From IMG/VR virus record IMGVR_UViG_3300033992_000391, positions 1 through 44,947 of that record: a DNA stretch of 44,947 nt; one strand, written 5' to 3'. Under the pieces are notes generated by a model. The model was not told the DNA's origin and ran no database searches. It worked only from the letters and a program-made list of their open reading frames with translations. The DNA is from a virus. The translations under genes were made by a program, and so were the position numbers. Below are positions 20,246 to 29,134 of the stretch, piece by piece (the stretch's first letter is position 1; each line of letters begins with the position of its first letter).

Positions 20246-20403
20246 GGCGGACTTCCCGCTGGTTAGCCACGGGTTGTCCTAACGATCAAGAGGCTTCCTT
20301 ATGAGCAACGCACACAACGCATACTTCCTAACCACCTCTTGACGCTGGTAGGAGTAATACGATGTATTACGTGTGTGTCAACGCCCGGACTTTTAATCTA
20401 CGT
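20246..20403. promoter_or_regulatory. Convergent intergenic region with leftward promoter-like sequence and inverted repeats
   Basis: Lies between the ends of the plus operon and the late minus operon. No T-tailed terminator is seen. It holds the palindrome GTAATAC-GAT-GTATTAC (20354-20370), a minus-strand TTGACA (20381-20376) with TATTAC 16 bases on (20359-20354), and an 8-bp inverted repeat TCAAGAGG/CCTCTTGA (20286-20293, 20335-20342). ATGAGCAACGCACACAACGC inside it resembles the early leader sequence. A short antisense RNA is possible. Confidence 0.4.
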
Positions 20404-20721
20404 TCACACCCGCCTCACAAGGCGAATTACCAGACCGGCAAACATAATCGAACAGGCGGCTACTGTGGCGTAGGCGATGTCGGCTGACATCCGTAGAGCT
20501 GCCGTGGCACTGTTCAGGTTCTTCTCCAAGTTGGCATCGTCAGAGGCGAACGACTTGCCCCCGTCGATGATAAGCAGGGCCATCATATTGCTGTTACCCA
20601 AGGCATCCAACGTGGTCTGGATGATATAGGCTGAGTAGATGGCGCAACCACAGGAGATCGCCAGGATAAACCCAACCGCCCAGAGGAGGTTACTTTCGTT
20701 TGCTTCGTTTAGACTTCGCAT
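20404..20721 (-). CDS. Two-span membrane protein, holin-like candidate (105 aa)
   Basis: ATG at 20721-20719, overlapping the upstream gene by 32 bases. Two membrane helices, residues about 12-36 (LLWAVGFILAISCGCAIYSAYII) and about 82-101 (IAYATVAACSIMFAGLVIRLV), with a soluble loop between and a C-terminal RLVRRV. Last gene of the late operon, behind a probable holin and a spanin-like gene. It could be a second holin, an antiholin or an unrelated inner-membrane protein. Confidence 0.72.
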   Translation of the reverse strand: MRSLNEANESNLLWAVGFILAISCGCAIYSAYIIQTTLDALGNSNMMALLIIDGGKSFASDDANLEKNLNSATAALRMSADIAYATVAACSIMFAGLVIRLVRRV

Positions 20722-21049
20722 TGGTTTTCACTCCTGCCTTTGCGACTTCAGCACCCATACGCTTCTTGGCGTAGGCGATGGCAGCGTCTAGCACTTCCGG
20801 GGCAGACGCACCGGCAAGGCCGATGGCTGCGAATCTCATCGTCATCGAATGGATATGTTCTTGAAGGGCGAAGCCCACCAGCACACTGACAATAGCGGCG
20901 GCGGCAGTGCGCCTGACGATCCAGCCAAGCGTCAACTTCTCGTCTGACAGCAGGATGCGACTGACCATCCCGGCTGCTCCTAGGGCAGAAGCGATGACGG
21001 AATCTTTAGCCAGTTGGCTGTAGTCGTCAGGGCCGGTTGCTGTCGCCAT
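20690..21049 (-). CDS. Probable holin (119 aa)
   Basis: Makes or triggers holes in the inner membrane at lysis. ATG at 21049-21047; the longer frame upstream overlaps the spanin-like gene and is discarded. Two hydrophobic stretches at about 17-35 and 45-65 (RRTAAAAIVSVLVGFALQEHI), a further amphipathic segment MRFAAIGLAGASAPEVLDAAIAYAKKRM, and a strongly basic tail (KTNAKSKRSKRK), typical of holins. From memory it resembles the LydA-type phage holin group; moderately sure. Confidence 0.75.
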   Translation of the reverse strand: MATATGPDDYSQLAKDSVIASALGAAGMVSRILLSDEKLTLGWIVRRTAAAAIVSVLVGFALQEHIHSMTMRFAAIGLAGASAPEVLDAAIAYAKKRMGAEVAKAGVKTNAKSKRSKRK

Positions 21050-21755
21050 TGGAGTTAATAGAGTCCCTGACCCTGTCGTACATCCACCAGATCGCAAGCG
21101 AAGCACAGGCAAGCAATACACTTCCGGCAATCCATTCAAAGTATTGGGAAGAAATGATATGAGGCACTGCACCGGCAAACGCCCCTGCCATAAGGATTGG
21201 AATGCCAATCTTGATGGAGGCGAAGGCGCAGGCCAACCCGCCGATTACTACAAGTGCAGCTCCAGTTACAGTCCAGATTTCAAAAGCACTCTCTTTCTTG
21301 ATGCGTTCGATCTCAGCGGTCAGTTCCTTGATGCGTGTATCCTTGAGGTCTGAAACTCGCTTGGCTTCACGCTGGTCTGCCTCGACACGCTCCCAGGCGA
21401 CATTGACAGCCGTCGCTAGTTTGCGCCCGAACTCCATCTGCTTCTTGTAGTCAATCTCACTACCCTTGGCCGCACGTGCCAATGCGAATGCGACATCCCC
21501 TTCCGGGGGACTAGGCAAATACGATTGGGCTAGGCGAGACTCAGCGACCACGACCCTGGGCTTGTCTGCATTCTTCTCAATAGCGACTAGGGCTGATGCG
21601 ACCCGGTGGTCAGTCTTGTCCAGGTCTTTGCCTAGTGTCGTTACTGACGACTCCTTGGTAGGGGCCGGAGGCTGTTCTGGGATAGGCTCTTGCTTTGGCG
21701 CGGACTTACATCCGACCAAGGCCAGCCACATAGAGATCAGGATGAGAGGCTTCAT
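21027..21755 (-). CDS. Lipoprotein with C-terminal membrane spans, spanin-like (242 aa)
   Basis: MKPLILISMWLALVGCKS carries a lipobox (ALVGC, Cys16) for outer-membrane anchoring. Residues about 45-155 are a soluble, partly coiled-coil part (WERVEADQREAKRVSDLKDTRIKELTAEIERIKKE), and residues about 158-228 hold about three membrane helices. A lipid anchor at one end and membrane helices at the other is the layout of a unimolecular spanin, which fuses inner and outer membrane, although known ones have a single C-terminal span. Overlaps the giant gene upstream as ATGA. Confidence 0.72.
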   Translation of the reverse strand: MKPLILISMWLALVGCKSAPKQEPIPEQPPAPTKESSVTTLGKDLDKTDHRVASALVAIEKNADKPRVVVAESRLAQSYLPSPPEGDVAFALARAAKGSEIDYKKQMEFGRKLATAVNVAWERVEADQREAKRVSDLKDTRIKELTAEIERIKKESAFEIWTVTGAALVVIGGLACAFASIKIGIPILMAGAFAGAVPHIISSQYFEWIAGSVLLACASLAIWWMYDRVRDSINSNGDSNRP

Positions 21756-24700
21756 CGGTATCGTTCATTTGCACGTTCCTGAGCCTCACGTTCAGACTTT
21801 GTCATCTGCTGGTTGATGACAGAACCACCTCCGGGCAGGGATTTATAGAACTCAGTCTTCATCGCTTCCTTGCTTACAGTCTTGGCAGGCACGTTCTCCC
21901 TTGTGCCACGAACAATGTCCTCGTTGCGACGGAGGGCTTCGTAGGCGGCCTTGGAGTCATTGGTGCGGTAGAGTTCAGTGCCGTTGATGCCATAGATATG
22001 GTACGTGAACATCTTCTTACCCTTACTGTTCATTCCATTGTACATAGCGACCAACTGGTTACCGAGTTCTGTCTTCCAGATGTTGCCAAGGGCGTTCTGC
22101 ACATCGATGCCAAGACCCATATGACGCTCAAAGTAGCGATTGACTGTGGCTGCGGCCTGATGTGCTTCGGGCGATCCAAGGATACCGGCGGCACGGGCAT
22201 TGCCTTCGGCAGCTGTTACCGCAGGGCCAGCCTGGTTGCCGGGGACGGCTGCACGGGGAACGAACGGCTTGCCACCACCGATACGACGGACGATAAGCGG
22301 GGCATTGACTGCGACAACTGGGAGGCCGGACGGCTCGACACGGAGGGTAGCGTTGATGACTTTCGCCAGATCGACTTCCGGGTCTTTGGAGTTCAGGGCA
22401 TCAGCAAGGGCTTGGGAGTCCTCGATGATAATGTCCATCTTGTCCTTGGCTTCTTGAGCCTGGCGTTCACGTTCCTTCTGTGTTTCCTTAGCAAGACGCT
22501 CTGCCTCCTTCTGGGCATCCTTAGCGGCCTGGTCAGCCTGACGCTGGGCCTCCTTGTTTGCCTCGTTTAGTTTCCTGTTGATTTCCCTTGTTAGACGTTC
22601 CGACTCTGTTTGCTGGGCTTCAGCGTCACGCTTAAGGATATCATCACGGAGAGCATCGGCTCGCTCACGGGCTTCACGATCCCGACGGGCATTATCTGCG
22701 ATATTTCTTGTCTCCGCCTCTGCGTTGGCACGTCTTTCGGCAGCTTGACGTGTGAGTTCAGCCGCACGTTCCTTGGCTGCTTTCTCTGCGCTACGCTGGA
22801 TGATGTCTTCCTGCAACTTGCGGTTGATGATGGCTCGCTCGTTCTGGATGCGATCTAGTTCGGCACGGGTATCCTCGACAGCCTTACGATGAGCAGCTTC
22901 GCCCTGAGCCTTGGCGGTTTCGTGTTCCTGTAGGATTTGGGCTTCCCGGTTGGCGATGAGTTCAGACATCTCCAACCATTCGGCATTGCCACGTCCGACT
23001 TCGTCAATGAGGTCTTGCTCCGCCTTTGTACGAGCCTGGTCACGGGCCTTCTCAAGTTTAGCCTGAGCGTTGGCATCTTTCTTGGCCTGAGCGCCAGTCT
23101 GGGCCTTTAACTTGGCCTCTTCTTTGGCTGCACGGGCCGCCTCTTCACGGAGCAACTTGTCGGCAAACCGGGAAGCGTCGAGTTCGGCTTCGGCGATGAG
23201 TCGGACTTGATTGGACTGGGCTACGGCCTCGTCAAAGGTGCGAGCCGTGTTGGACACGTTCTTTCCTTCGATGTAGATGTCGTAGGTCTTTCCGTTAAAC
23301 TCGTGAATGAAGGTGTTCGGAAGAGCAGGGTGCTGCCAAGAGCCTGTGAGGTTGGCGGAAGGATTGACCTTCTGGAAACCGGCTTGCAGCTGGGCGACAC
23401 GCTCCTTGCTAATACGATCCCACGACGCAGGCATCATATTGAACGTGCCACGTGTATGGACAGGCTGTGCCATCAGGGATCGAGCGCCAGTGTCCTGTAG
23501 CGGCCCAAGGAATGTCGGGTCGATATTGTGGAACGGGAAGTTCATTCCACGGGTAGCCTGATTAGTGAAGTTGGTGGGCATCACTGTCACACGACCCTCA
23601 CGGACTGTCATCCCGAAGGTGGCACGAAGGGCTGTCAGACGACCCTCACCAAGAGTCAGGTCGCCGTTGCCAAGCATAGCCGGGGAGGGTTCGGTAATCT
23701 TACCGCCAGGAACGGCTACAGATGTGGGGTCAATCGGGCCACCCTCAAGGTAGCGCCCCATCCACTGGTTGGCTAGGACGTGGAACTCATTGTCATCCTT
23801 GAACAGTTCATTGAACTTTTTCGCAGTGATTTCGTTGCCAGCCAAGTCACGGATGTAGCCGGTGTGGTTGCCTTCCTTGTCGTAGATACGCAGTCCTTCA
23901 GATCGTGCTTTGGACAGGTTCTCGTTGAACTTGCCAAGATTAAACACGTTCAGAAGAAAGCCCTCACGGGGCGTGTACATACCCTGTTCAGCCGGACGCA
24001 GCTTGGCGTATTCAGAAGCGGATAGAACTGTGCTTCCGTCCTGACTCCAGTAGCGGGTAGTGCTTTCGATTGTAAGCGGAACGAATGTCTCGTCGGCGAC
24101 AAACTGGTAATTATCACTGATAAGGCGACGGCCTTCAGTCGTGGCAGACGTGCGGTGGGACTGGATACGGACGTATCGACCTTGGAATACTGGGCGCTCA
24201 CCGCCAGTAGCCTGTAGGGATCGCATCACTTGGACGACATTATCAAGGATAGTGTCCGGCATCTTGCCACGCAGACCTTCGATAGCAGCGACTTCGGCTT
24301 CGGTAGGAAGACCCCAAAGAACACGGGGCTGTCCTCGACGTGCTTGGTCAACAGACCACTGGAAGCCACGCTGATTCTCCGGCACACTTCGCAGGGCGTT
24401 CGTCAGCATATCCGAATGAGCCGTGGAAACGTCGCTGATTGTCGGAACGTCGGACGGGGCGGTTGTCCGTGTGGGCTTGGGAGGAGTCCACATATCCCCA
24501 GGAGCTGCGGGTGTCGAAGGAGGAGGAGTCGCCGGTGTCTGCGTCGGGCCTGTGATGGGACGACCATTGATGGTCGGTACGACAGGAATCGCAGGGGGCG
24601 GCGGGATCGTCGGAGCCGGAGGAGGCGGTGTAGCGCCACCGGCAGGGGGAGGAGTACCACCTGTAGGAGCAGGCTGTCCAGGTACAACGGGCTGTCCGTT

Positions 24701-27700
24701 GTGCGTAGCCCCAGTGGGGGGTGTCGCAGGCGATCCACCCGTAGGGATCGTATGAGTTACAGTCGGGCCAGCAGGGGGGGTGGTCGTGCCGCCAGTAGGA
24801 GTGGTCGTGCCACCTGTAGGGCCGGGAGGAGGTGTAGCGCCGCCAGCAGGGGCAGGCTGGCCTTGACCAGCAGGGGCAGGCTTGGTCGGTTGGGGCTTAG
24901 GCTTGGGAGTAGGGATCGGAACCGCAGGCTGACTAACGCCAGGGATGGGCAACCCGGTGTTCGGGTCAACCAGCCAAGATAGGCCAGAGGCAATGAACAG
25001 GTTGGCCGTTTGCTGGGATGTAAGTTGAGTGACAGACAGGTCTGCAAGTCGAGGAGAGCCTTCGCCTCCGTTCGTCATTCGACGGATGCCTTCGTAGAGT
25101 TTGACAACGACAGGGTCACGGACGACCTCATTCCGGCTATTCAGCCAGAAGCCACGGATAGTTCCGTCGCCCTGCTTGATGAAACGCATACCGGCTTCCT
25201 GTAGGTTCTGAACCATATTGGAAGAGAAGCGACGAGGCAGGATGCCGACTTCTGGGTCGAGAAGCATATTAACCTCCGCCCGGATAGAGTCGGTGGCAAG
25301 GATGTCCATAACACGACGATCCCCACGGGTCAGTCGCATAACACTATCGATGATTCCCTTGCCTCTGACACCGACATTAACTCCAGGCTGGCCTGCGCCA
25401 CCATAGACGGCAGGACGACCTTCGACATCGATGGTAGCCATCCACCAAGCAAGAGCCTCACGGGTATAGCGATCCAGCAAAGCCGTACTGCCTGTGTCGG
25501 CATAGTGCTTCTTGGCGGCCTGGAGGCTGTTATCAAAGGCTGTCTTTTCAGCTGCCGTAAGATTGCTGGAGTACGTGGTAAAGAATACGTCACGGGCCTG
25601 GTCAGAGATACGCTGACCCTTACCTTCACCACCCCACAGGATAGCCGTGAGTTCCTTGGACATAGGCCGGACGGCATCGTCGGCAAGCATCGCTTCCCAC
25701 GCTTCGTGGAACATAGCGAACGGGTCGCCCTTGGTCACGTCGAAATAGATGCTATGGCTGTTCTGGCCGGTATGGACATACATACCCTCCTTGATTTGCC
25801 GGATAGTTCCGTTGGCGGTTGTACGCTCCTCGAAACGACGGAAGGTCAGGGGACTTTCGACTTGGCGCTGGGCCTCGGAATGCTGGCTCTTGATCTGGAG
25901 ATTCTCAGCCATCGTGGTCTTAAGGGCTGTCTCCTTAGTCACCATTTCGTGCTGGAGTTCGACAAGCGTCTTAGATGTGGTCTGTCCGTTACGCTTAAGA
26001 TTGGCCTCTTCAGTGTGGAGGCGTTCCTGAATCTTTACGATTTCACCACTGATAGTTTCGATACGCCGGGAGGAGTCAGCAAGGTCAAGGCTGAGTGCGT
26101 CTAAGTTAATCTTAGACTGACGCTGTGCCTCGATATCAGCAAGTCGCTGTTCAGCATACAGGGCGGCGGCAGTTGGGTCGTCTCTGTGGATGACGTTCGC
26201 TTCCTGCTTAATCTTGTTTACCAGGTCAGGGCTGTTGTGGATGGCGACACTGATTGCGGCCATCTCAGCCCCATTGGTAAGATGGATACGGCCAGCCGTA
26301 GCCATATACGCACGACGATAGGAGTCGGCACGTTCGACGAATCCATCAAAGTCCTTAGCGCCACTGAGCCACTCACGTAGTCGCATCGACTGGTGAGGGT
26401 CAAGTCCTTGGTCGATAGCGATGAGTTCTCCGACGACTTGCTTGCTTCGGTATTCCTGAGCCGTGGGCCTGGAGTACATTTCGGAAACACGGGCAAGACC
26501 ACGCAGACCTACTGAGAAAGCACCACCAATACCGAAGCCGTGAGCAGCGGTAGATCGGTCATTCATCCACGCAAAGGCAGCTCCCATCGTCCCTCCGTGT
26601 ACGACATCGTCGATGACCACGTGGAATCCGGCGCGAGCAGCATCTTCCCAGCCGGAGTTCTGCATCCACTTCATCATCTGAAGGTCTTCAGCGATGGCGG
26701 CACGGCGAGGGATGTTTTCAAGAGTGTTCGGGATAACGCTCGCCTCCTTGCGAAGACCCTCGATGGCAGCACGGATAGGAGATCCAGAGACCTTCTCTCC
26801 AGTAGCGGCGGCCTGACCTACACGCTTGGTGACACGTCCGAAAGTCTCCAAGCCTTTGCCACTGGACATAAGAACACCAGGACGCATCATAAGACCAACG
26901 CTGAATGTTCCAGCCAAAGCGCCTTGATACCATTCGCCGCCTTCAGAACCAACCCAGTAGCCAGTTCCAACGATTCCGCCAACACCGGCAATCCCTTGAA
27001 CCCAAGGAACAGCCTGATTGTTGAGCAGGAAGTTAAGACCCTTTTTACCAAGGACTCGCTCGGCAGTACCACCAGTCATATACTCACCAATCTTACGAAT
27101 GCCCTTGCCTGTCTTCTCCGTAGTCCAACCGGCGAACTGCATAAACGTGCCAGTGATAGGTCGTGTTGTCTTATCTACGCCCTTGATTGTATCGGCGTGG
27201 GCGACAGCCTTAGCCTGGAACTCACGGACACGCTTGGCTAGATCGGCGAACTCAGGCCCGGAAAGAGAGTCAACGACCTTGGTGCGAAGTTTAATAGCAT
27301 TCATACCAACACCCTTGTTGATGATATCGTCAGCCTGACCACTCATCAGTACGGCAAGAGCCTCAGACTCGCTGATAGCACGACCAGTGGCTTTCTTGAA
27401 CTCATCAATGATGACCCTGATGTTGACAGACTCCATCAGGCCGGACGATCCGGCAAGCGCACCCTTTGAGGCAGACGCAGCTGTTCGGACTTCAGCCATC
27501 AGAACTTCACCTTCGGCAGCCAAAGCCTTACCCGCAGTGGATACTTCAGCGAACTTAGCGAAGGTCATCGCACTGCGCCCGGTAACCTTAGCGAAGATAC
27601 TAGCACCACCCATAGCAAGGGTGATAGGGTCGAACGTGGCGGTAGCAGCGTCCTTCAGCCGTTCATCACCATAGGCGATTTTAGCGGCTTCAGCTGCATT

Positions 27701-29128
27701 GGTAAGGCCAATCTTCTCAAAGCCCCACGCAATAGCATTGCCCTGCTTAGTGTTTACGTTATCCCAATTGGAAGCCCACTGCTTGGCGGCCATAAGGACA
27801 TCAGAATCGGGAGCCTTATCCCAGAATGTGATGCTGTCTTGCAACTTGTTAATGCCTGCCAGCACTGGGGCAAATGGAAACCCAACGAAGCCGGTTCTAT
27901 CGAAACTGTGAGGAATCAGGAATAGGACGGAGCCAGGATCCAGAGAGTCTCCGACAAACTGTGCGAACGCAGGAACGCCCTCAATAACACCAGCACCAAA
28001 CGATGCGAGTTTCTCACCCGGCTTGCCTGGACGGAAAGCACCATCCGCACGGAGGGCAGCCATCTCGGCCATAGCCTGGACAACCGGCTGATTATCAGGG
28101 CTGTCAAAGTTCGTGTAGTGTTCTAGAATGGACATCACCTCACGACCATTTCCAGAACGCTGGGCGCGTTCCAAATCAGCGATTGGCTTCTGGAGAACAA
28201 TAGCAGCGTTACGGAATGCCCTCTCAGCCTTCTCACGCTTTACCGGGTCACGACGATAGGAGTCAGACAGGTATTCGTCTGGGGCCGTAGGGAGCATCGC
28301 ATCCGCAGCACCAGCCACAGCAGTCACGCCATCAATAATAAAGTTCTGCGCGGCGTTGGCAGCGTCGTTAATAAAGTTGTGATTTTTCTGCTTTGCTTTA
28401 TAATAATTAATATCACGCAGGGCTTGGGCCTGAGCCTGTTCTGTCAGGCTTCTCATATAAGTAGAGCCAGCCTTGAAAGCCTTCTCTCCGGCGTTATATC
28501 GGTCATCAAGACTCAGCAATCGGTTCTGAATCTTGCCCTTGATATCGACCCCGAAACGACGACGCTCCTTGTAGTAACTGCTATCCATCGTTTCCTTGAC
28601 CAACTCCTTGGCAATATCTTGAGGGATGTTGTTGTTAGGATCGGTGACGAATTGAACAAGTTGCTCGTCGTTATATAGTCCAAAAACCTGCGGGTAGGCT
28701 ACACCATTTACCCGATCAATCTTCTTCTGTTCATCGGCGAACTTGGCAATTCTATCATATACGATACCGGCGTTGTGTTCACTTGCGGGTCTGTCGTGTT
28801 TGATGAGCCGCCAGCCAGCTGCCTCACGCTCTTCGGCTGTCTTGGGGGCTTTGAATGTGCCGAACAGGGCTAGGTTATAAGAACTATCTTCATTATCAGG
28901 ATAAGCCTTCCAGTTCTTAACAGAATCAAAGACCCACTCATTCGCCTGACGAAGTTCCGACGTACTTGTGACAGCGTACTCAGGTGTTCCTGGGATTGTC
29001 TCCGGCTTGGCGGTAGCAGCCCCACCGAACGATCCATCTGCGTTCTGGTAGAGGTACGGCTGAGACGACAAGTCCACCACCGGGGCGGGTGCGTCAGGGA
29101 CAGGTGTAGGGGAGGGTTCGGAAGCCAT
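21752..29128 (-). CDS. Giant internal virion / ejection protein (2458 aa)
   Basis: Probably ejected with the DNA and forms or lines the channel through the host envelope. Residues 1-650: helical part with INNYYKAK-type repeats and several hydrophobic stretches; about 700-760: Gly-rich, hydrophobic, possibly membrane-active (VQGIAGVGGIVGTGYWVGSEGG); about 1010-1100: coiled coil; about 1140: FHEAWEAML, reminiscent of a zincin HExxH helix but with Glu in place of the second His; about 1393-1566: Pro/Thr/Gly-rich linker; 1580-1950: mixed domain; 1979-2229: long highly charged coiled coil; C-terminal domain ends SEREAQERANERYR. Preceded by two other internal virion proteins. No transglycosylase or polymerase domain recognised. 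Confidence 0.85.
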   Translation of the reverse strand: MASEPSPTPVPDAPAPVVDLSSQPYLYQNADGSFGGAATAKPETIPGTPEYAVTSTSELRQANEWVFDSVKNWKAYPDNEDSSYNLALFGTFKAPKTAEEREAAGWRLIKHDRPASEHNAGIVYDRIAKFADEQKKIDRVNGVAYPQVFGLYNDEQLVQFVTDPNNNIPQDIAKELVKETMDSSYYKERRRFGVDIKGKIQNRLLSLDDRYNAGEKAFKAGSTYMRSLTEQAQAQALRDINYYKAKQKNHNFINDAANAAQNFIIDGVTAVAGAADAMLPTAPDEYLSDSYRRDPVKREKAERAFRNAAIVLQKPIADLERAQRSGNGREVMSILEHYTNFDSPDNQPVVQAMAEMAALRADGAFRPGKPGEKLASFGAGVIEGVPAFAQFVGDSLDPGSVLFLIPHSFDRTGFVGFPFAPVLAGINKLQDSITFWDKAPDSDVLMAAKQWASNWDNVNTKQGNAIAWGFEKIGLTNAAEAAKIAYGDERLKDAATATFDPITLAMGGASIFAKVTGRSAMTFAKFAEVSTAGKALAAEGEVLMAEVRTAASASKGALAGSSGLMESVNIRVIIDEFKKATGRAISESEALAVLMSGQADDIINKGVGMNAIKLRTKVVDSLSGPEFADLAKRVREFQAKAVAHADTIKGVDKTTRPITGTFMQFAGWTTEKTGKGIRKIGEYMTGGTAERVLGKKGLNFLLNNQAVPWVQGIAGVGGIVGTGYWVGSEGGEWYQGALAGTFSVGLMMRPGVLMSSGKGLETFGRVTKRVGQAAATGEKVSGSPIRAAIEGLRKEASVIPNTLENIPRRAAIAEDLQMMKWMQNSGWEDAARAGFHVVIDDVVHGGTMGAAFAWMNDRSTAAHGFGIGGAFSVGLRGLARVSEMYSRPTAQEYRSKQVVGELIAIDQGLDPHQSMRLREWLSGAKDFDGFVERADSYRRAYMATAGRIHLTNGAEMAAISVAIHNSPDLVNKIKQEANVIHRDDPTAAALYAEQRLADIEAQRQSKINLDALSLDLADSSRRIETISGEIVKIQERLHTEEANLKRNGQTTSKTLVELQHEMVTKETALKTTMAENLQIKSQHSEAQRQVESPLTFRRFEERTTANGTIRQIKEGMYVHTGQNSHSIYFDVTKGDPFAMFHEAWEAMLADDAVRPMSKELTAILWGGEGKGQRISDQARDVFFTTYSSNLTAAEKTAFDNSLQAAKKHYADTGSTALLDRYTREALAWWMATIDVEGRPAVYGGAGQPGVNVGVRGKGIIDSVMRLTRGDRRVMDILATDSIRAEVNMLLDPEVGILPRRFSSNMVQNLQEAGMRFIKQGDGTIRGFWLNSRNEVVRDPVVVKLYEGIRRMTNGGEGSPRLADLSVTQLTSQQTANLFIASGLSWLVDPNTGLPIPGVSQPAVPIPTPKPKPQPTKPAPAGQGQPAPAGGATPPPGPTGGTTTPTGGTTTPPAGPTVTHTIPTGGSPATPPTGATHNGQPVVPGQPAPTGGTPPPAGGATPPPPAPTIPPPPAIPVVPTINGRPITGPTQTPATPPPSTPAAPGDMWTPPKPTRTTAPSDVPTISDVSTAHSDMLTNALRSVPENQRGFQWSVDQARRGQPRVLWGLPTEAEVAAIEGLRGKMPDTILDNVVQVMRSLQATGGERPVFQGRYVRIQSHRTSATTEGRRLISDNYQFVADETFVPLTIESTTRYWSQDGSTVLSASEYAKLRPAEQGMYTPREGFLLNVFNLGKFNENLSKARSEGLRIYDKEGNHTGYIRDLAGNEITAKKFNELFKDDNEFHVLANQWMGRYLEGGPIDPTSVAVPGGKITEPSPAMLGNGDLTLGEGRLTALRATFGMTVREGRVTVMPTNFTNQATRGMNFPFHNIDPTFLGPLQDTGARSLMAQPVHTRGTFNMMPASWDRISKERVAQLQAGFQKVNPSANLTGSWQHPALPNTFIHEFNGKTYDIYIEGKNVSNTARTFDEAVAQSNQVRLIAEAELDASRFADKLLREEAARAAKEEAKLKAQTGAQAKKDANAQAKLEKARDQARTKAEQDLIDEVGRGNAEWLEMSELIANREAQILQEHETAKAQGEAAHRKAVEDTRAELDRIQNERAIINRKLQEDIIQRSAEKAAKERAAELTRQAAERRANAEAETRNIADNARRDREARERADALRDDILKRDAEAQQTESERLTREINRKLNEANKEAQRQADQAAKDAQKEAERLAKETQKERERQAQEAKDKMDIIIEDSQALADALNSKDPEVDLAKVINATLRVEPSGLPVVAVNAPLIVRRIGGGKPFVPRAAVPGNQAGPAVTAAEGNARAAGILGSPEAHQAAATVNRYFERHMGLGIDVQNALGNIWKTELGNQLVAMYNGMNSKGKKMFTYHIYGINGTELYRTNDSKAAYEALRRNEDIVRGTRENVPAKTVSKEAMKTEFYKSLPGGGSVINQQMTKSEREAQERANERYR

Positions 29129-29134
29129 TAGAAA

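Noticed and set aside
20301-20342. 13-codon frame ATGAGCAACGC... in the convergent gap
   Set aside because: It has the typical start context but is too short and featureless to call; treated as part of the intergenic element.
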